Shown: positions 1 to 9,089 of the stretch, one piece after another
Numbering within the stretch: position 1 is the first letter of the stretch
Layout: every line of letters begins with the position of its first letter
Assembly: GCA_003695655.1 (NCBI GenBank)
Contig: RFIF01000294.1
Span: 1 to 35,807 of the forward strand
Reading direction: 5' to 3'
DNA from: Cyanobacteria bacterium J069
GTDB taxonomy: Bacteria > Cyanobacteriota > Cyanobacteriia > Elainellales > Elainellaceae
Length of the DNA stretch: 35,807 bases
Program-made: the position numbers and the translations under genes
The notes under the pieces: model-generated
Database searches by the model: none
What the model was told of the DNA's origin: nothing
Seen by the model: only the letters and a program-made list of their open reading frames with translations

Positions 1-423
1 CTCAAAGGCGGCAACTTGTTCTAGCTGCTGAGTGAACTGATTGCTAATTAGGGTTGCGCTTTGATCATTTAGACGCAGCGTATTGGTCACGCCTAGAGGA
101 ACAAGCAACAGCAGAAAGATACCAAACAAAAGTGAAACCCAAGAGAGGAACTTGAGAACGGGTCGTTCCCACTTTCCACGAAACTGCATTTCACCAAAAA
201 AGATTAGTGCAGCCGCCAGGAGAGGAACAGGTACACGCTCTACAATGGCACCCATCGTTTCAAATTCCCAAACCGGATTGGTGAACCGGGGTGGGAACAG
301 AATCGTGAACAGATCGAGCGCAGTCAGAACTAGTAATCCATACCCAGCCCACCGCATCAGCACGGGTGAAAAGGGCTTACTCATGGGCGAAGGGGTAGGA
401 GATTCGGGCTGAGATTGGGTCAT
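1..423 (-). CDS. HpsJ-like, cyanoexosortase A-associated membrane protein (partial, runs off left edge)
   Basis: My reverse-strand translation from ATG at 423 is open to the window edge: MTQSQPESPTPSPMSKPFSPVLMRWAGYGLLVLTALDLFTILFPPRFTNPVWEFETMGAIVERVPVPLLAAALIFFGE..., with hydrophobic helices. Adjacent and co-oriented with the exosortase genes. Absent from the ORF track because it is truncated. Confidence 0.7.
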   Translation of the reverse strand, partial: MTQSQPESPTPSPMSKPFSPVLMRWAGYGLLVLTALDLFTILFPPRFTNPVWEFETMGAIVERVPVPLLAAALIFFGEMQFRGKWERPVLKFLSWVSLLFGIFLLLLVPLGVTNTLRLNDQSATLISNQFTQQLEQVAAFE

Positions 424-551
424 GGGATATTCTCCGATAAAGCATGTATTAACGATGTTTTTCATCAGCCTGGGCGATCGCCGTAGCGAGCCTCTCAGCG
501 ACGCCTATTTAGCATCCGGCTGAATGAGCGGGCTAGACCTTAAAGGCGGCT

Positions 552-1271
552 TTAAGGATCAGGAAACTGGGGCTGCCACCACTGATGCCAGTCGGCCCAG
601 ACGGCTTTGAGCTGTGGATAGATTTGTTCAGGGGAAGCCGATTGGAGCGGAGTAGACAGAACTGTCCACAGGCAGCGGCCATCGCGCAAAGTCTCCCGAC
701 CCAGCAACACAGGCAGTGCGCGCTCCGGTCGCAAATCAAGAGCATAGCGGTTCTGCATAAACTGGGCTTCGGTGACGGTGCTAGATCCCCGTGGGTTGAT
801 GCAACTGGTGAGATAGGCGTGGGTTTCGTCTGAGTAGATGCTGTAAAAGCCGCCAGCCTCATCCTGCTGAATAGTAGATGGGAAGGGAGCGGTGAGTGTC
901 GGCTTGCCATATTTCAGCAGTAAATTGCGAACGCTGGGGTCGGTGTTGACGAGATAGCGAATTTCTACGTCTAGTGGGCGATCGCCCTGCATATAGCGAT
1001 AGCTTCGCCCTGACCTCATTTCTGCCTGGGCCTTTTCAGGAATCGGTAGAACTGTTGAATACTGAGATTGCCAGCCAGGTAGTGGCACCGTTTCTGGGAA
1101 AGTGAACGAGACGGCTGCCCGCCCCACTGCTTCGGGAAATAGCAGCAGGCGTCCCAGCACAACCAGCACACCGCCAAAGGTCAGCGCCAGTAGTGGCAGC
1201 CGAAAGGATTTCGCAGTCAGATTTGCAGTCATGAACCTTGCAGTTGCAAAAAGAACTATGGCTCTTGCCAT
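552..1271 (-). CDS. cyanoexosortase A system-associated protein
   Basis: 239-aa ORF with an N-terminal hydrophobic segment and a FPETVPLPGWQ region, directly downstream of and overlapping the exosortase ORF. Identity rests on context and sequence resemblance. Confidence 0.75.
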   Translation of the reverse strand: MARAIVLFATARFMTANLTAKSFRLPLLALTFGGVLVVLGRLLLFPEAVGRAAVSFTFPETVPLPGWQSQYSTVLPIPEKAQAEMRSGRSYRYMQGDRPLDVEIRYLVNTDPSVRNLLLKYGKPTLTAPFPSTIQQDEAGGFYSIYSDETHAYLTSCINPRGSSTVTEAQFMQNRYALDLRPERALPVLLGRETLRDGRCLWTVLSTPLQSASPEQIYPQLKAVWADWHQWWQPQFPDP

Positions 1272-2245
1272 TCAATCGGGTCATCTGGCAGCATTCCGCC
1301 TTCTGCCGGGTCATCCATGTCATCAGCCAATTCTGCCCAGTGCTCTGAGGCCTCTTGCCAGCGCAATAGCAACCAGCACGCTCCACCAAAAACCAGCACA
1401 GCAATCATTGAAAAGATCAGCGACCCCGTACCCTCATGCCAGTATTCAAAAGCCTCGGGACGAGAAGACGCGACCAAATATGCCATCAGAGACACGCGCA
1501 CCCCATTTACTCCAAACGCAATCAGCGCTGATAACATGACAGCCAGGATGCGGCGCAGCCAGCTCAGCGGAAACATCACCACAAACAGCCCCGCCAGCGA
1601 CAGCAGGTAAGTTATGCCCTCAATGCCAGAGCAGCCGGGATAGACCTCGACCGATCCAGTCGTGAGATGGATATTCACGCCGTCTCGCACTACCTCAAAC
1701 CCGCCATACCAAAGCAGTACCGTCGAAAATTTGGCAGTCCAGAGTGTGGGGTCAAACAAGGGTGGAAGGAAGACCTTGGGTGCACCCAAAAACAGAAGCA
1801 ATAATAGTTCTTGCCAGTACTGCTTCAGTCCTTTGAAGCCGGACGCCATCAGTGCTAACCCTAACCCAGCGGTTAGAGGGGCTAAGAGCATAAAGGCTTC
1901 ACCAGGGAGGGCCAGGCTGCGCAGCAGGACAAACGCCGTGAGCAGCGCCCCGACAAGGCTGGCAGCTATGCTGCTGTCAAACCGTAGGGTGTGCTGGCGA
2001 TCGCCCAACAGCGACGCCAGCGCTGCAAAAAAGAGAATGCTGCTGCCCAGCAAATCGACATTGTCGGCTCGCCAAACCAGGGTCAGGTGAATTGCGGCTA
2101 GCCCAGCAGCGATCGCCACTAGCCAAAACCGGAATTCTTTTACATGTCTGAATTCCAAAGATGGGAACGCTTTCATATAAACGGCTAGAGAGGATTCAGC
2201 GCACGATGCTAGTGTGCCCAGCCGCGATCGCTTCCTAACAGACAC
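1256..2245 (-). CDS. crtA: cyanoexosortase A (multi-pass membrane transpeptidase-like); start uncertain, possibly internal Met near 2176
   Basis: Exosortase catalytic signature: Cys in VYPGCSGIEG, Arg in NGVRVSLMAYL, His in EYWHEGTGSLIF, with multiple TM segments. Confidence 0.88.
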   Translation of the reverse strand: MSVRKRSRLGTLASCAESSLAVYMKAFPSLEFRHVKEFRFWLVAIAAGLAAIHLTLVWRADNVDLLGSSILFFAALASLLGDRQHTLRFDSSIAASLVGALLTAFVLLRSLALPGEAFMLLAPLTAGLGLALMASGFKGLKQYWQELLLLLFLGAPKVFLPPLFDPTLWTAKFSTVLLWYGGFEVVRDGVNIHLTTGSVEVYPGCSGIEGITYLLSLAGLFVVMFPLSWLRRILAVMLSALIAFGVNGVRVSLMAYLVASSRPEAFEYWHEGTGSLIFSMIAVLVFGGACWLLLRWQEASEHWAELADDMDDPAEGGMLPDDPIEWQEP

Positions 2246-2740
2246 AACATTTGACGCAAATTACCCCAGAAAATCCTGTCTATTGCATCTAAATTGCATG
2301 TTTAAAGCACCAGTTTGCACAAGCAATTTGAAGGCATTGGTGAAAAATACGGTCAATTTGTGTCGGTACAACTTGCGGCATTCGATCATGTCTAAGCTCA
2401 GCACTACCTTTTCCACCCTGCAACCAAAAGCCACCAATCGTCTACCCATGGCTACTTCCAAAGCAGCTCTAATCCAGCGCAGCCAATAATTGTCTTCATC
2501 AGAGTGTCTTCCTCATTAAAGCCACACAAAACTTACACAGTTTAAGGAGAAAATGCACTGATTCAGCCCCTTTTACGAGCAGAAACTCGTACGTAATCTC
2601 CCGCTGTTTGTCCAGGTTTGGCAGATGTTACACCAAGTGTAGACAGTCATTGATCTTGCGATAAACCTACTGGTCTGGTTTTCTTAGTCTAGTTTTCTGT
2701 TGACTGTCGAACAGAGAACCTCAGGAATGGAGCTTGCTGG

Positions 2741-3556
2741 ATGGACAGCGTTAAAATTCTGAACGTGCAAATTGATAACCTGTCAACACAGGAGTTGCTC
2801 GAAAAGCTCACCAGCGGAGTGGTTTACACTCCCAATGTGGATCACCTGGTAAAACTCCAAAAAGACCCATCCTTCTTTAAGGTCTATAGCGCTGCGGACT
2901 ATCGGGTTTGTGATAGCAAGATCTTGATGTATGTCTCCCGATTCTTGGGAGCACCCATCCAAGAAAAAATTTCTGGGTCAGATCTGTTTCCTGCGTTTTA
3001 CGAATATCACCGAGACAATCCCGATATTCGCATCTTTTTGCTAGGGGCAAAAGAAGGGGTTGCTGCCGCCGCCCAGCAGCAGATCAATCAGAAAGTGGGA
3101 CGCGATATTGTGGTGGCAACCCACTCTCCTACGTTTGGGTTTGAGAAAGACGAGCAGGAGTGCGATCGCATTCTCAGCCTGATTCGTGAGTCAGGCGCGA
3201 CAGTGCTCGCCGTGGGCGTAGGCGCACCCAAACAGGAGCTGTTCATCCATAAATATAAAGACCAATTGCCCAACATCAAAATCTTTTTGGCAATCGGGGC
3301 AACGATCGATTTTGAAGCTGGTAACGTCAAGCGATCGCCCAAGTGGGTCAGCGAAGCCGGACTGGAGTGGCTCTATCGCCTCACCTCAGAGCCAAAGCGG
3401 CTGTGGCGGCGCTATTTAATCGAAGATCCGCTGTTTTTCTGGCTGGTGCTACTCCAAAAACTGAACGTTTACACCAATCCCCTGAGGCAGACCTCAAGCG
3501 ATGCTCTGGAGCGGATGGATTACAGTAGTCCCCGTGAGGCTCTAGCAACCGAGTAG
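2741..3556 (+). CDS. WecG/TagA/CpsF family glycosyltransferase
   Basis: 271 aa; VVYTPNVDHLVKLQKD, DSKILMYVSRFLG, FLLGAKEGVAAAA, VGVGAPKQELFI, AIGATIDFEAGNVKRSPKWVSEAGLEWLYRL are typical of the family. Confidence 0.93.
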   Translation: MDSVKILNVQIDNLSTQELLEKLTSGVVYTPNVDHLVKLQKDPSFFKVYSAADYRVCDSKILMYVSRFLGAPIQEKISGSDLFPAFYEYHRDNPDIRIFLLGAKEGVAAAAQQQINQKVGRDIVVATHSPTFGFEKDEQECDRILSLIRESGATVLAVGVGAPKQELFIHKYKDQLPNIKIFLAIGATIDFEAGNVKRSPKWVSEAGLEWLYRLTSEPKRLWRRYLIEDPLFFWLVLLQKLNVYTNPLRQTSSDALERMDYSSPREALATE

Positions 3557-3674
3557 CCCTCCAGAAATACTGCTTCTTCCAGCAAAAAGCAAAACGCTAC
3601 AAAATCCTGCGCGGTGATGCTGTGCAGGATTTCGTCTATCCTGCCTCTTCCTCCTGCCCGCTGCTCCCAAATCA

Positions 3675-5168
3675 TTACCACTCGTCATCATCATCTGTAT
3701 GATAAGAACCTGACGGTTCAGCCGCTTTGCGGGTGGGCTGAAGAAACTTTTCGTAGGGGGATACCGTGGGCAAGAGTTCCAACTGGGGCGATCGCCCTCG
3801 TTCCGTCTTGACCCGACGGCGACGCGACACCCCTTCTTCGGTCGTTTCCTCCGCTACCACTTCATAGAGAATCGCCTGCTTGTCCCCGTCGCCTCGTCGC
3901 AGCACTCGCCCCAACCGCTGGATATATTCTCGGCTTGAACCAGTGCCCGACAGAATGATGGCAATGCGGGCATCCGGCACATCCACGCCCTCATTTAGCA
4001 CATGAGAAACTGCCAGGGTTTGATAGGTGCCTTCACGGAACTTTTGTAGAATATCGTGACGTTCTTTGACTGGGGTTTGATGAGTTAACGCTGGAATCAA
4101 GAACTCTTTGGAAATGCGGTAAACCGTGGCGTTGTCGTTAGTAAAGACAATCGTGCGATCGGGATAATGCTGTGACAGCAAGTCGGTGAGGACGCGCAGT
4201 TTTCCTTCAGTACCGAGGGCGATCGCCCTGGCTTCCCGGTGGGCTAGCATGGCGCGCCGTCCTGCTTGCGACTGGGCGCTGAGCCGCACAAACTGCTGCC
4301 ACCCTGACAGGCTACCCAGAAATACCTTATGCCGTTCGAGAAACGCATTACGGGTTTCGATCAAGCTTGTATAGCGATCGCGCTCCTGCTGCGACAGTTT
4401 TACCTTCACCTGCACAATCTCGTGGTGCGCCAGCGCATGACCCGAAAGCTCCTCTGCGGTGCGGCGATAGACCACTGGGCCCAGCAGGATGTCCAAATCC
4501 GCATGGCGACCGTCGCTGCGGTCTGGCGTGGCAGTTAGCCCCAGACGATACGGGGCGATCGCGTATTCAGCAATTACCCGGTTAAAATCGCTGGGCAGAT
4601 GGTGACACTCATCGCAGATCAGCAGCCCGTAGCGGTTGCCCAAAGACTCGGCGTGAATAGCGGCACTGTCGTAGGTGGCGATCAGGATCGAAGTGCGATC
4701 GCGCGATCCGCCCCCCAACAGCCCCACCTCCGCATCGGGAAACGCCGCCAGTAGGTGGGCATACCACTGGTGCATCAAATCCAGTGTCGGCACGGTGATC
4801 AGGGTGCTGCGCGGCGTTGTCTGCATCGCCATCTGCGCCAGATAGGTCTTGCCCGCCGCAGTCGGCAGCACCACGACGCCCTGTCGCCCTGCCGCTTGCC
4901 ACGCTGCCAGGGCTTCCTGCTGGTGTGGATAGGGCTGCCGCTCAAAGGCTGTATTCAGCGTAATTGGCTCAAACGCCTTGGCCTCGTCTGCAAACGCGGT
5001 TCCTTCTGCCCGCAGACGCTCCACCAGCGGACGATACTGAATCGCGGGCACCCGAAACCGCTCTACCCGGTCATCCCAAGTTGCAAAGTCTACCCAAGAC
5101 TTGCCCCGAGGCGGCGGGTGCAAAATCAGCGTGCCCCGATCAAATTTGAGGACGGGCGTGCGGGCCAT
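3675..5168 (-). CDS. DEAD/DEAH box superfamily II helicase (XPB/SSL2-like)
   Basis: Walker A-like VVVLPTAAGKTYLA, DECHH box, LGLTATPDRSDGRH, and helicase C motifs GVDVPDARIAIILSGTGSSREYIQRLGRVLRRG. Start trimmed to MARTPVLKFDRGTL at 5168. Confidence 0.92.
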   Translation of the reverse strand: MARTPVLKFDRGTLILHPPPRGKSWVDFATWDDRVERFRVPAIQYRPLVERLRAEGTAFADEAKAFEPITLNTAFERQPYPHQQEALAAWQAAGRQGVVVLPTAAGKTYLAQMAMQTTPRSTLITVPTLDLMHQWYAHLLAAFPDAEVGLLGGGSRDRTSILIATYDSAAIHAESLGNRYGLLICDECHHLPSDFNRVIAEYAIAPYRLGLTATPDRSDGRHADLDILLGPVVYRRTAEELSGHALAHHEIVQVKVKLSQQERDRYTSLIETRNAFLERHKVFLGSLSGWQQFVRLSAQSQAGRRAMLAHREARAIALGTEGKLRVLTDLLSQHYPDRTIVFTNDNATVYRISKEFLIPALTHQTPVKERHDILQKFREGTYQTLAVSHVLNEGVDVPDARIAIILSGTGSSREYIQRLGRVLRRGDGDKQAILYEVVAEETTEEGVSRRRRVKTERGRSPQLELLPTVSPYEKFLQPTRKAAEPSGSYHTDDDDEW

Positions 5169-5280
5169 GCAGTACGCTTGTTTTACCTGAGTGATCTGCC
5201 CGTATTGTACGTCAGAGACGCCATTCCGTTTTAGACTGGAGGATGCTCGGATAAATGTGCTGTTTTCAAAGAAGACACCT

Positions 5281-6006
5281 GTGCGCAAAAAGGTTATTGC
5301 TGGCAACTGGAAAATGTATAAAACCCAGTCAGAGGCTCAGGAGTTTCTGCAAGGGTTTTTGAAGCATCTGACGGAGACACCGGAGGATCGAGAAGTCGTT
5401 CTCTGTGTTCCTTATACCGATCTTTGGCTGCTGTCTAAAAACCTGCATGGAAGCCGAATTCGGCTGGGTGCGCAAAATATCCACTGGGCATCGGAAGGAG
5501 CCTATACTGGGGAGATCTCTGGCCCGATGCTGGCGGAAATTGGCGTGCGCTATGTAGTCGTGGGACATAGCGAACGCCGCCAGTACTTTGGCGAAACGGA
5601 CGACACAGTAAACCTGCGCCTCAAGGCGGCTCAAGAATTTGGGCTGACACCGATTCTCTGTGTGGGCGAAAGCAAGCAGCAGCGCACTACTGGGCAGACA
5701 GAGCCATTTATCTTTAACCAGCTTGAGAATGACCTGATTGAGGTTGATCAGTCTAACCTGGTGATAGCCTATGAGCCGATTTGGGCGATTGGCACGGGGG
5801 ATACCTGTGAGCCTGACGAAGCAAATCGTGTGATTGGCCTGATTCGCAAACAAATCGACAATCCCAATGTACCGATTCAATATGGTGGTTCTGTAAAACC
5901 TGACAACATTGATACCATCATGGCGCAGCCAGAGATTGACGGTGTTTTAGTGGGTGGGGCCAGCCTAGCGCCCGACAGCTTTGGGCGTATTGTAAACTTT
6001 CAGTAG
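5281..6006 (+). CDS. tpiA: triosephosphate isomerase (GTG start)
   Basis: [59 protein letters not shown]. The track ORF begins upstream at 5191; the homologous start is GTG at 5281. Confidence 0.97.
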   Translation: MRKKVIAGNWKMYKTQSEAQEFLQGFLKHLTETPEDREVVLCVPYTDLWLLSKNLHGSRIRLGAQNIHWASEGAYTGEISGPMLAEIGVRYVVVGHSERRQYFGETDDTVNLRLKAAQEFGLTPILCVGESKQQRTTGQTEPFIFNQLENDLIEVDQSNLVIAYEPIWAIGTGDTCEPDEANRVIGLIRKQIDNPNVPIQYGGSVKPDNIDTIMAQPEIDGVLVGGASLAPDSFGRIVNFQ

Positions 6007-6057
6007 TTTGTTTTGCTCCTACTTCTAGAATGACATCGCTTTTAGCATGGCATCGCG

Positions 6058-6092
6058 AAAAGAGAGCCAGAATGTTGCTCTGGCTCTCTTTT
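6058..6092. terminator. bidirectional-looking intrinsic terminator downstream of tpiA
   Basis: Perfect stem AGAGAGCCAGA (6061-6071), loop ATGTTGC, TCTGGCTCTCT (6079-6089), flanked by A-run left and T-run right. Confidence 0.85.
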
Positions 6093-6112
6093 GTGCGATT
6101 GATCAACAGGGA

Positions 6113-6205
6113 GGGCGTTGCTGAATGACGCTATGATTTCGTCGGATTGAGGACAGAGTCTCAAGGCTTTCAGAAACTATTTCATAGACCGATTCAGCAA
6201 CGCCC
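6113..6205. mobile_element. MITE-like palindromic element (93 bp)
   Basis: Terminal inverted repeats GGGCGTTGCTGAATgacgCTATGA (6113-6136) and TCATAGaccgATTCAGCAACGCCC (6182-6205); 20/24 positions match as inverted repeats. Flanked by AGGGA at 6108-6112 and 6206-6210. Confidence 0.65.
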
Positions 6206-6218
6206 AGGGAGTATTAAC

Positions 6219-7169
6219 CTACGCTGAAGCTTCTTGCTTCTTGCGACGGCGACGAGTATACATTAGACCAGCGGCGATCGCCGTTCCAGCCATTGTGGTG
6301 GGTTCGGGCACTGCTGTAGAACCTGCCATCACAATGCCGTCATTGCCGCACTCTGCAAACAGGCTCGCCATGAAGTTGCCGACTGGCAACAGGCTGCGAT
6401 CGACGCTGAAACCAAACGTGTAATTACCTGTGGCGCTAAAGTTGCCGAAGTTCAACCCCAGTGCCCTGAAATCAGCAGCTCCTAACATGTTGATGCCGCC
6501 CAGATAGCTGCCCGACTTCATGTTGGTTTGAGCGGCCGTGTTGTAAGCAAAGTAGGAGTTGTTTGCATCCAAATCGCCCAGAGAAGCAGAACCACCGACT
6601 TTCGCAACTTCGGTCGTATGCTGCTGGTGGCTGCTATAGCCAGAGTTGACGTTGGTGAGGCTGTTGGTCGTGACGCCGCCATACAGCCCCAGCGGGCTGG
6701 TTCGAGTGGTTTTGGTGACTTTTGCCCTGCCCCTGCTGTCAATCGTGCGAGTTTCGGTCACGACCTTTACGTTGGTGTCGTTGGTGCTGTCAAACCGGAT
6801 GGCAAACAGGCTGCTCTGAGCCGCGTCGAAGCTGGCAGTGTTGGTGAAGTTCAATACCAAATCGCCGTAGCTGATCTTCTTATTTCGGGCACCATCCAGA
6901 TCGTAACCATTCAGGGACAGATTCGAGTTGATCGCAAAGACCACACGATCTTCTAAAACACGGAAGGCCATGCCAAAGAACTCAAAGTCGCTGTTTTGCC
7001 CGACGACCAAACGCTTGTTGGTAGCATCCCACTCTGTTCCGTCGTTGAACGAGTCGATTGCGTAGTTCCAGCCACCAACCTGAAATGCTTGGGCTTGGGA
7101 ACCGGTCAATGCCAGAACGCCCAGCGTAGCAGCGGTGCAGAGAAGAGTTTTGAATGCTTGCAGTTTCAT
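6219..7169 (-). CDS. PEP-CTERM exosortase-dependent surface protein (XDD3-like family)
   Basis: N-terminal signal peptide MKLQAFKTLLCTAATLGVLALTGSQAQA; C-terminal VPEPTTMAGTAIAAGLMYTRRRRKKQ = PEP motif, hydrophobic segment, basic cluster. Confidence 0.85.
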   Translation of the reverse strand: MKLQAFKTLLCTAATLGVLALTGSQAQAFQVGGWNYAIDSFNDGTEWDATNKRLVVGQNSDFEFFGMAFRVLEDRVVFAINSNLSLNGYDLDGARNKKISYGDLVLNFTNTASFDAAQSSLFAIRFDSTNDTNVKVVTETRTIDSRGRAKVTKTTRTSPLGLYGGVTTNSLTNVNSGYSSHQQHTTEVAKVGGSASLGDLDANNSYFAYNTAAQTNMKSGSYLGGINMLGAADFRALGLNFGNFSATGNYTFGFSVDRSLLPVGNFMASLFAECGNDGIVMAGSTAVPEPTTMAGTAIAAGLMYTRRRRKKQEASA

Positions 7170-7747
7170 AGGTTAAAGAATGCCCTTGAGCACTAGTGTT
7201 TTTGGCAGCCTGTATTGCTGCACAGGCTATGCGAAACCAATCCTTCGCACCCTTGTATTTAGAATGCACGTTTAACCATGAAGAACGGGCTATATGTGAA
7301 GTGATTTTTAACGAAGCATCTGTTTTATTTTGTCCGGTTTCTTTGACCTTTCAAAGGTAAATTCACCAGCTTAAATTGGATTAACTGAGGGTTTGGCAAA
7401 GCATTCAATGATTTAAAGGAAATTACTGAGTTTGAGGGCGAGAACCTACCGAAAGAGGTTCCTCAAAAGCGGCTTAACGGATGAGTCAACCAGAATCGGC
7501 ATTAGTAATTATGCAGATTTTCGGGCGATCGCCTCTGTAAATCCCGCCTCTTAATAGCTGCGCTCAATATCTGCCTGGTAGGTGAGGAAAGACGATCCTG
7601 GAGCATCCTGAAAACCGAACCAGCTTAAAAAATCAATTCGATACAGTAGAAATGTCAGTAAGCCCCATAGGTCGAAGTAGCCCAGGGTCTGAAAACAACG
7701 CAACACTCACTGCAACGACTACTCAATATTTCAAGGAGATGAGCATT

Positions 7748-8185
7748 ATGGCATTAGTTCATTGGGTTCCTTTCCGTGAATTAGAAACCTTGCAAAGAGA
7801 CATGAACGAACTGCTGGACGTTTTCAATATGGATGGCGATCGCAAACCGGGTGTTCGTTCAGTGCCCGCGATTGAACTGCAAGAAACGCCGGACGCCCTG
7901 GTATTAAAAGCCGAAATTCCGGGCGTGGATGCCAAGGATGTAGATATTCAGGTAACGGCTGATGCGGTGGCGATTAAGGGCGATCGCAAGTCGGAAGTCC
8001 ACACTGAAGAAAATGGCATCAAGCGTTCTGAGTTTCGCTATGGCAGCTTTAGCCGCGTGATTCCGCTGCCGACGCGCATCCAAAACGACAAGGTTGCAGC
8101 CGAATATAAGGACGGCATCTTGCATCTGACGCTGCCGAAGGTGGAAGCGGAAAAGAGTAAGGTTGTCAAAGTGACGCTCAACTAA
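7748..8185 (+). CDS. Hsp20/alpha-crystallin small heat-shock protein
   Basis: MALVHWVPFRELETLQRDMNELLDVF, PAIELQETPDALVLKAEIPGVDAKDVDIQVT, EFRYGSFSRVIPLPTRI, YKDGILHLTLPKVE. SD-like AAGGAG at 7733-7738 supports the start at 7748. Confidence 0.95.
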   Translation: MALVHWVPFRELETLQRDMNELLDVFNMDGDRKPGVRSVPAIELQETPDALVLKAEIPGVDAKDVDIQVTADAVAIKGDRKSEVHTEENGIKRSEFRYGSFSRVIPLPTRIQNDKVAAEYKDGILHLTLPKVEAEKSKVVKVTLN

Positions 8186-8249
8186 GGTTTGACCCGTTGA
8201 GTCCTGCGTTTGCTTCCTGGAGTCACGCTGGTTTTTGAGCTAACCGTTG

Positions 8250-8281
8250 CCGCCATCTCTGTGGAGGTGGCGGTTTTTTTT
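8250..8281 (+). terminator. intrinsic terminator downstream of hsp20
   Basis: Stem CCGCCATCTC (8250-8259) / GAGGTGGCGG (8264-8273) with one G:U wobble, followed by an 8-T run. Confidence 0.88.
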
Positions 8282-8442
8282 GGGGCTGAGTGCTTTTGGT
8301 GTGGTTGAAGTGTGGCGATCGCGCTGCTTAAGATGAAGGGGTATCCAATTCTGGATTTCAGAGTGGTGACTTTGGATTGCCAGTCACAAGTCTAGTTTGT
8401 ACCTTCTGGCTCAACTCCAACTTATGCGGGAGACCTCAGCAG

Positions 8443-9045
8443 ATGAAGACAAAATTTTCCGATTGGGCGGCAGCGCTTTTGACCTTATCAGGAGTTGCAG
8501 GGGTAGTGCTGACTGGGCGATCGCCTGCCACGGCTGTGCAACTGGCGGACGGCACCGTGTATTTTGAACAGCCGCCCAGCTTGATCGACTATGCAACCAC
8601 CCGCACGACTACCTTTGCCCCCAATGCTACCTATTATTTCACCGTGTCTCTGCCGTCGAATGCCGGAGAACCCCTGGAGCGAGTGACCATTGAGCAGCGC
8701 GACAGCAGCACTCTTGCCCGTCGAGTTGATTACCGAGTTGACGCAACCTATGCTTTTGTGGGGACGCGCCAAAGCCAGGGCGATTCTCGGCGATCGCTGC
8801 CGCTGGGGACGGTGGCATACGATAGAGATACACAGGCGATCGCCATCACTTTTGACCCGCCCGTGCCGCCTGGAACCACCGCAACCGTGGCACTGCGCCC
8901 CCGGCGAAATCCTCAACTCGACGGCACCTATCTATTTAGAGTCGTCGCCTTTCCGCCAGCGCCAGAAAATGGCAGCGCCCACGGGCAGTTTCTCGGATTT
9001 GGGCGCTTGCGCTTTGATCGTCCTGAGTTTTTTCGATGGTGGTAG
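8443..9045 (+). CDS. DUF2808 domain-containing protein with signal peptide
   Basis: MKTKFSDWAAALLTLSGVAGVVLTGRSPATAVQLADGTVYFEQPPSL, YYFTVSLPSNAGEPLERVTIEQ, TYLFRVVAFPPA...GFGRLRF. Start trimmed from the track ORF. Confidence 0.75.
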   Translation: MKTKFSDWAAALLTLSGVAGVVLTGRSPATAVQLADGTVYFEQPPSLIDYATTRTTTFAPNATYYFTVSLPSNAGEPLERVTIEQRDSSTLARRVDYRVDATYAFVGTRQSQGDSRRSLPLGTVAYDRDTQAIAITFDPPVPPGTTATVALRPRRNPQLDGTYLFRVVAFPPAPENGSAHGQFLGFGRLRFDRPEFFRWW

Positions 9046-9089
9046 TGCAGGGATCAGGTTCTAAGAGTCAGGTGTTAGAAAGCCTCTGC

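Noticed and set aside
2388-2489. Short ORF MSKLSTTFSTLQPKATNRLPMATSKAALIQRSQ between crtA and the glycosyltransferase
   Set aside because: 33 aa, no clear SD or family; cannot be supported without conservation or ribosome profiling.
2545-2561. SD-like AAGGAG followed by ATG
   Set aside because: The frame terminates after two codons (ATG CAC TGA), so it is not a gene.
7652-7747. N-terminal extension of the hsp20 ORF and possible CIRCE element or RNA thermometer
   Set aside because: The SD at 7733-7738 supports the start at 7748; no CIRCE-type inverted repeat and no convincing SD-occluding stem were seen.
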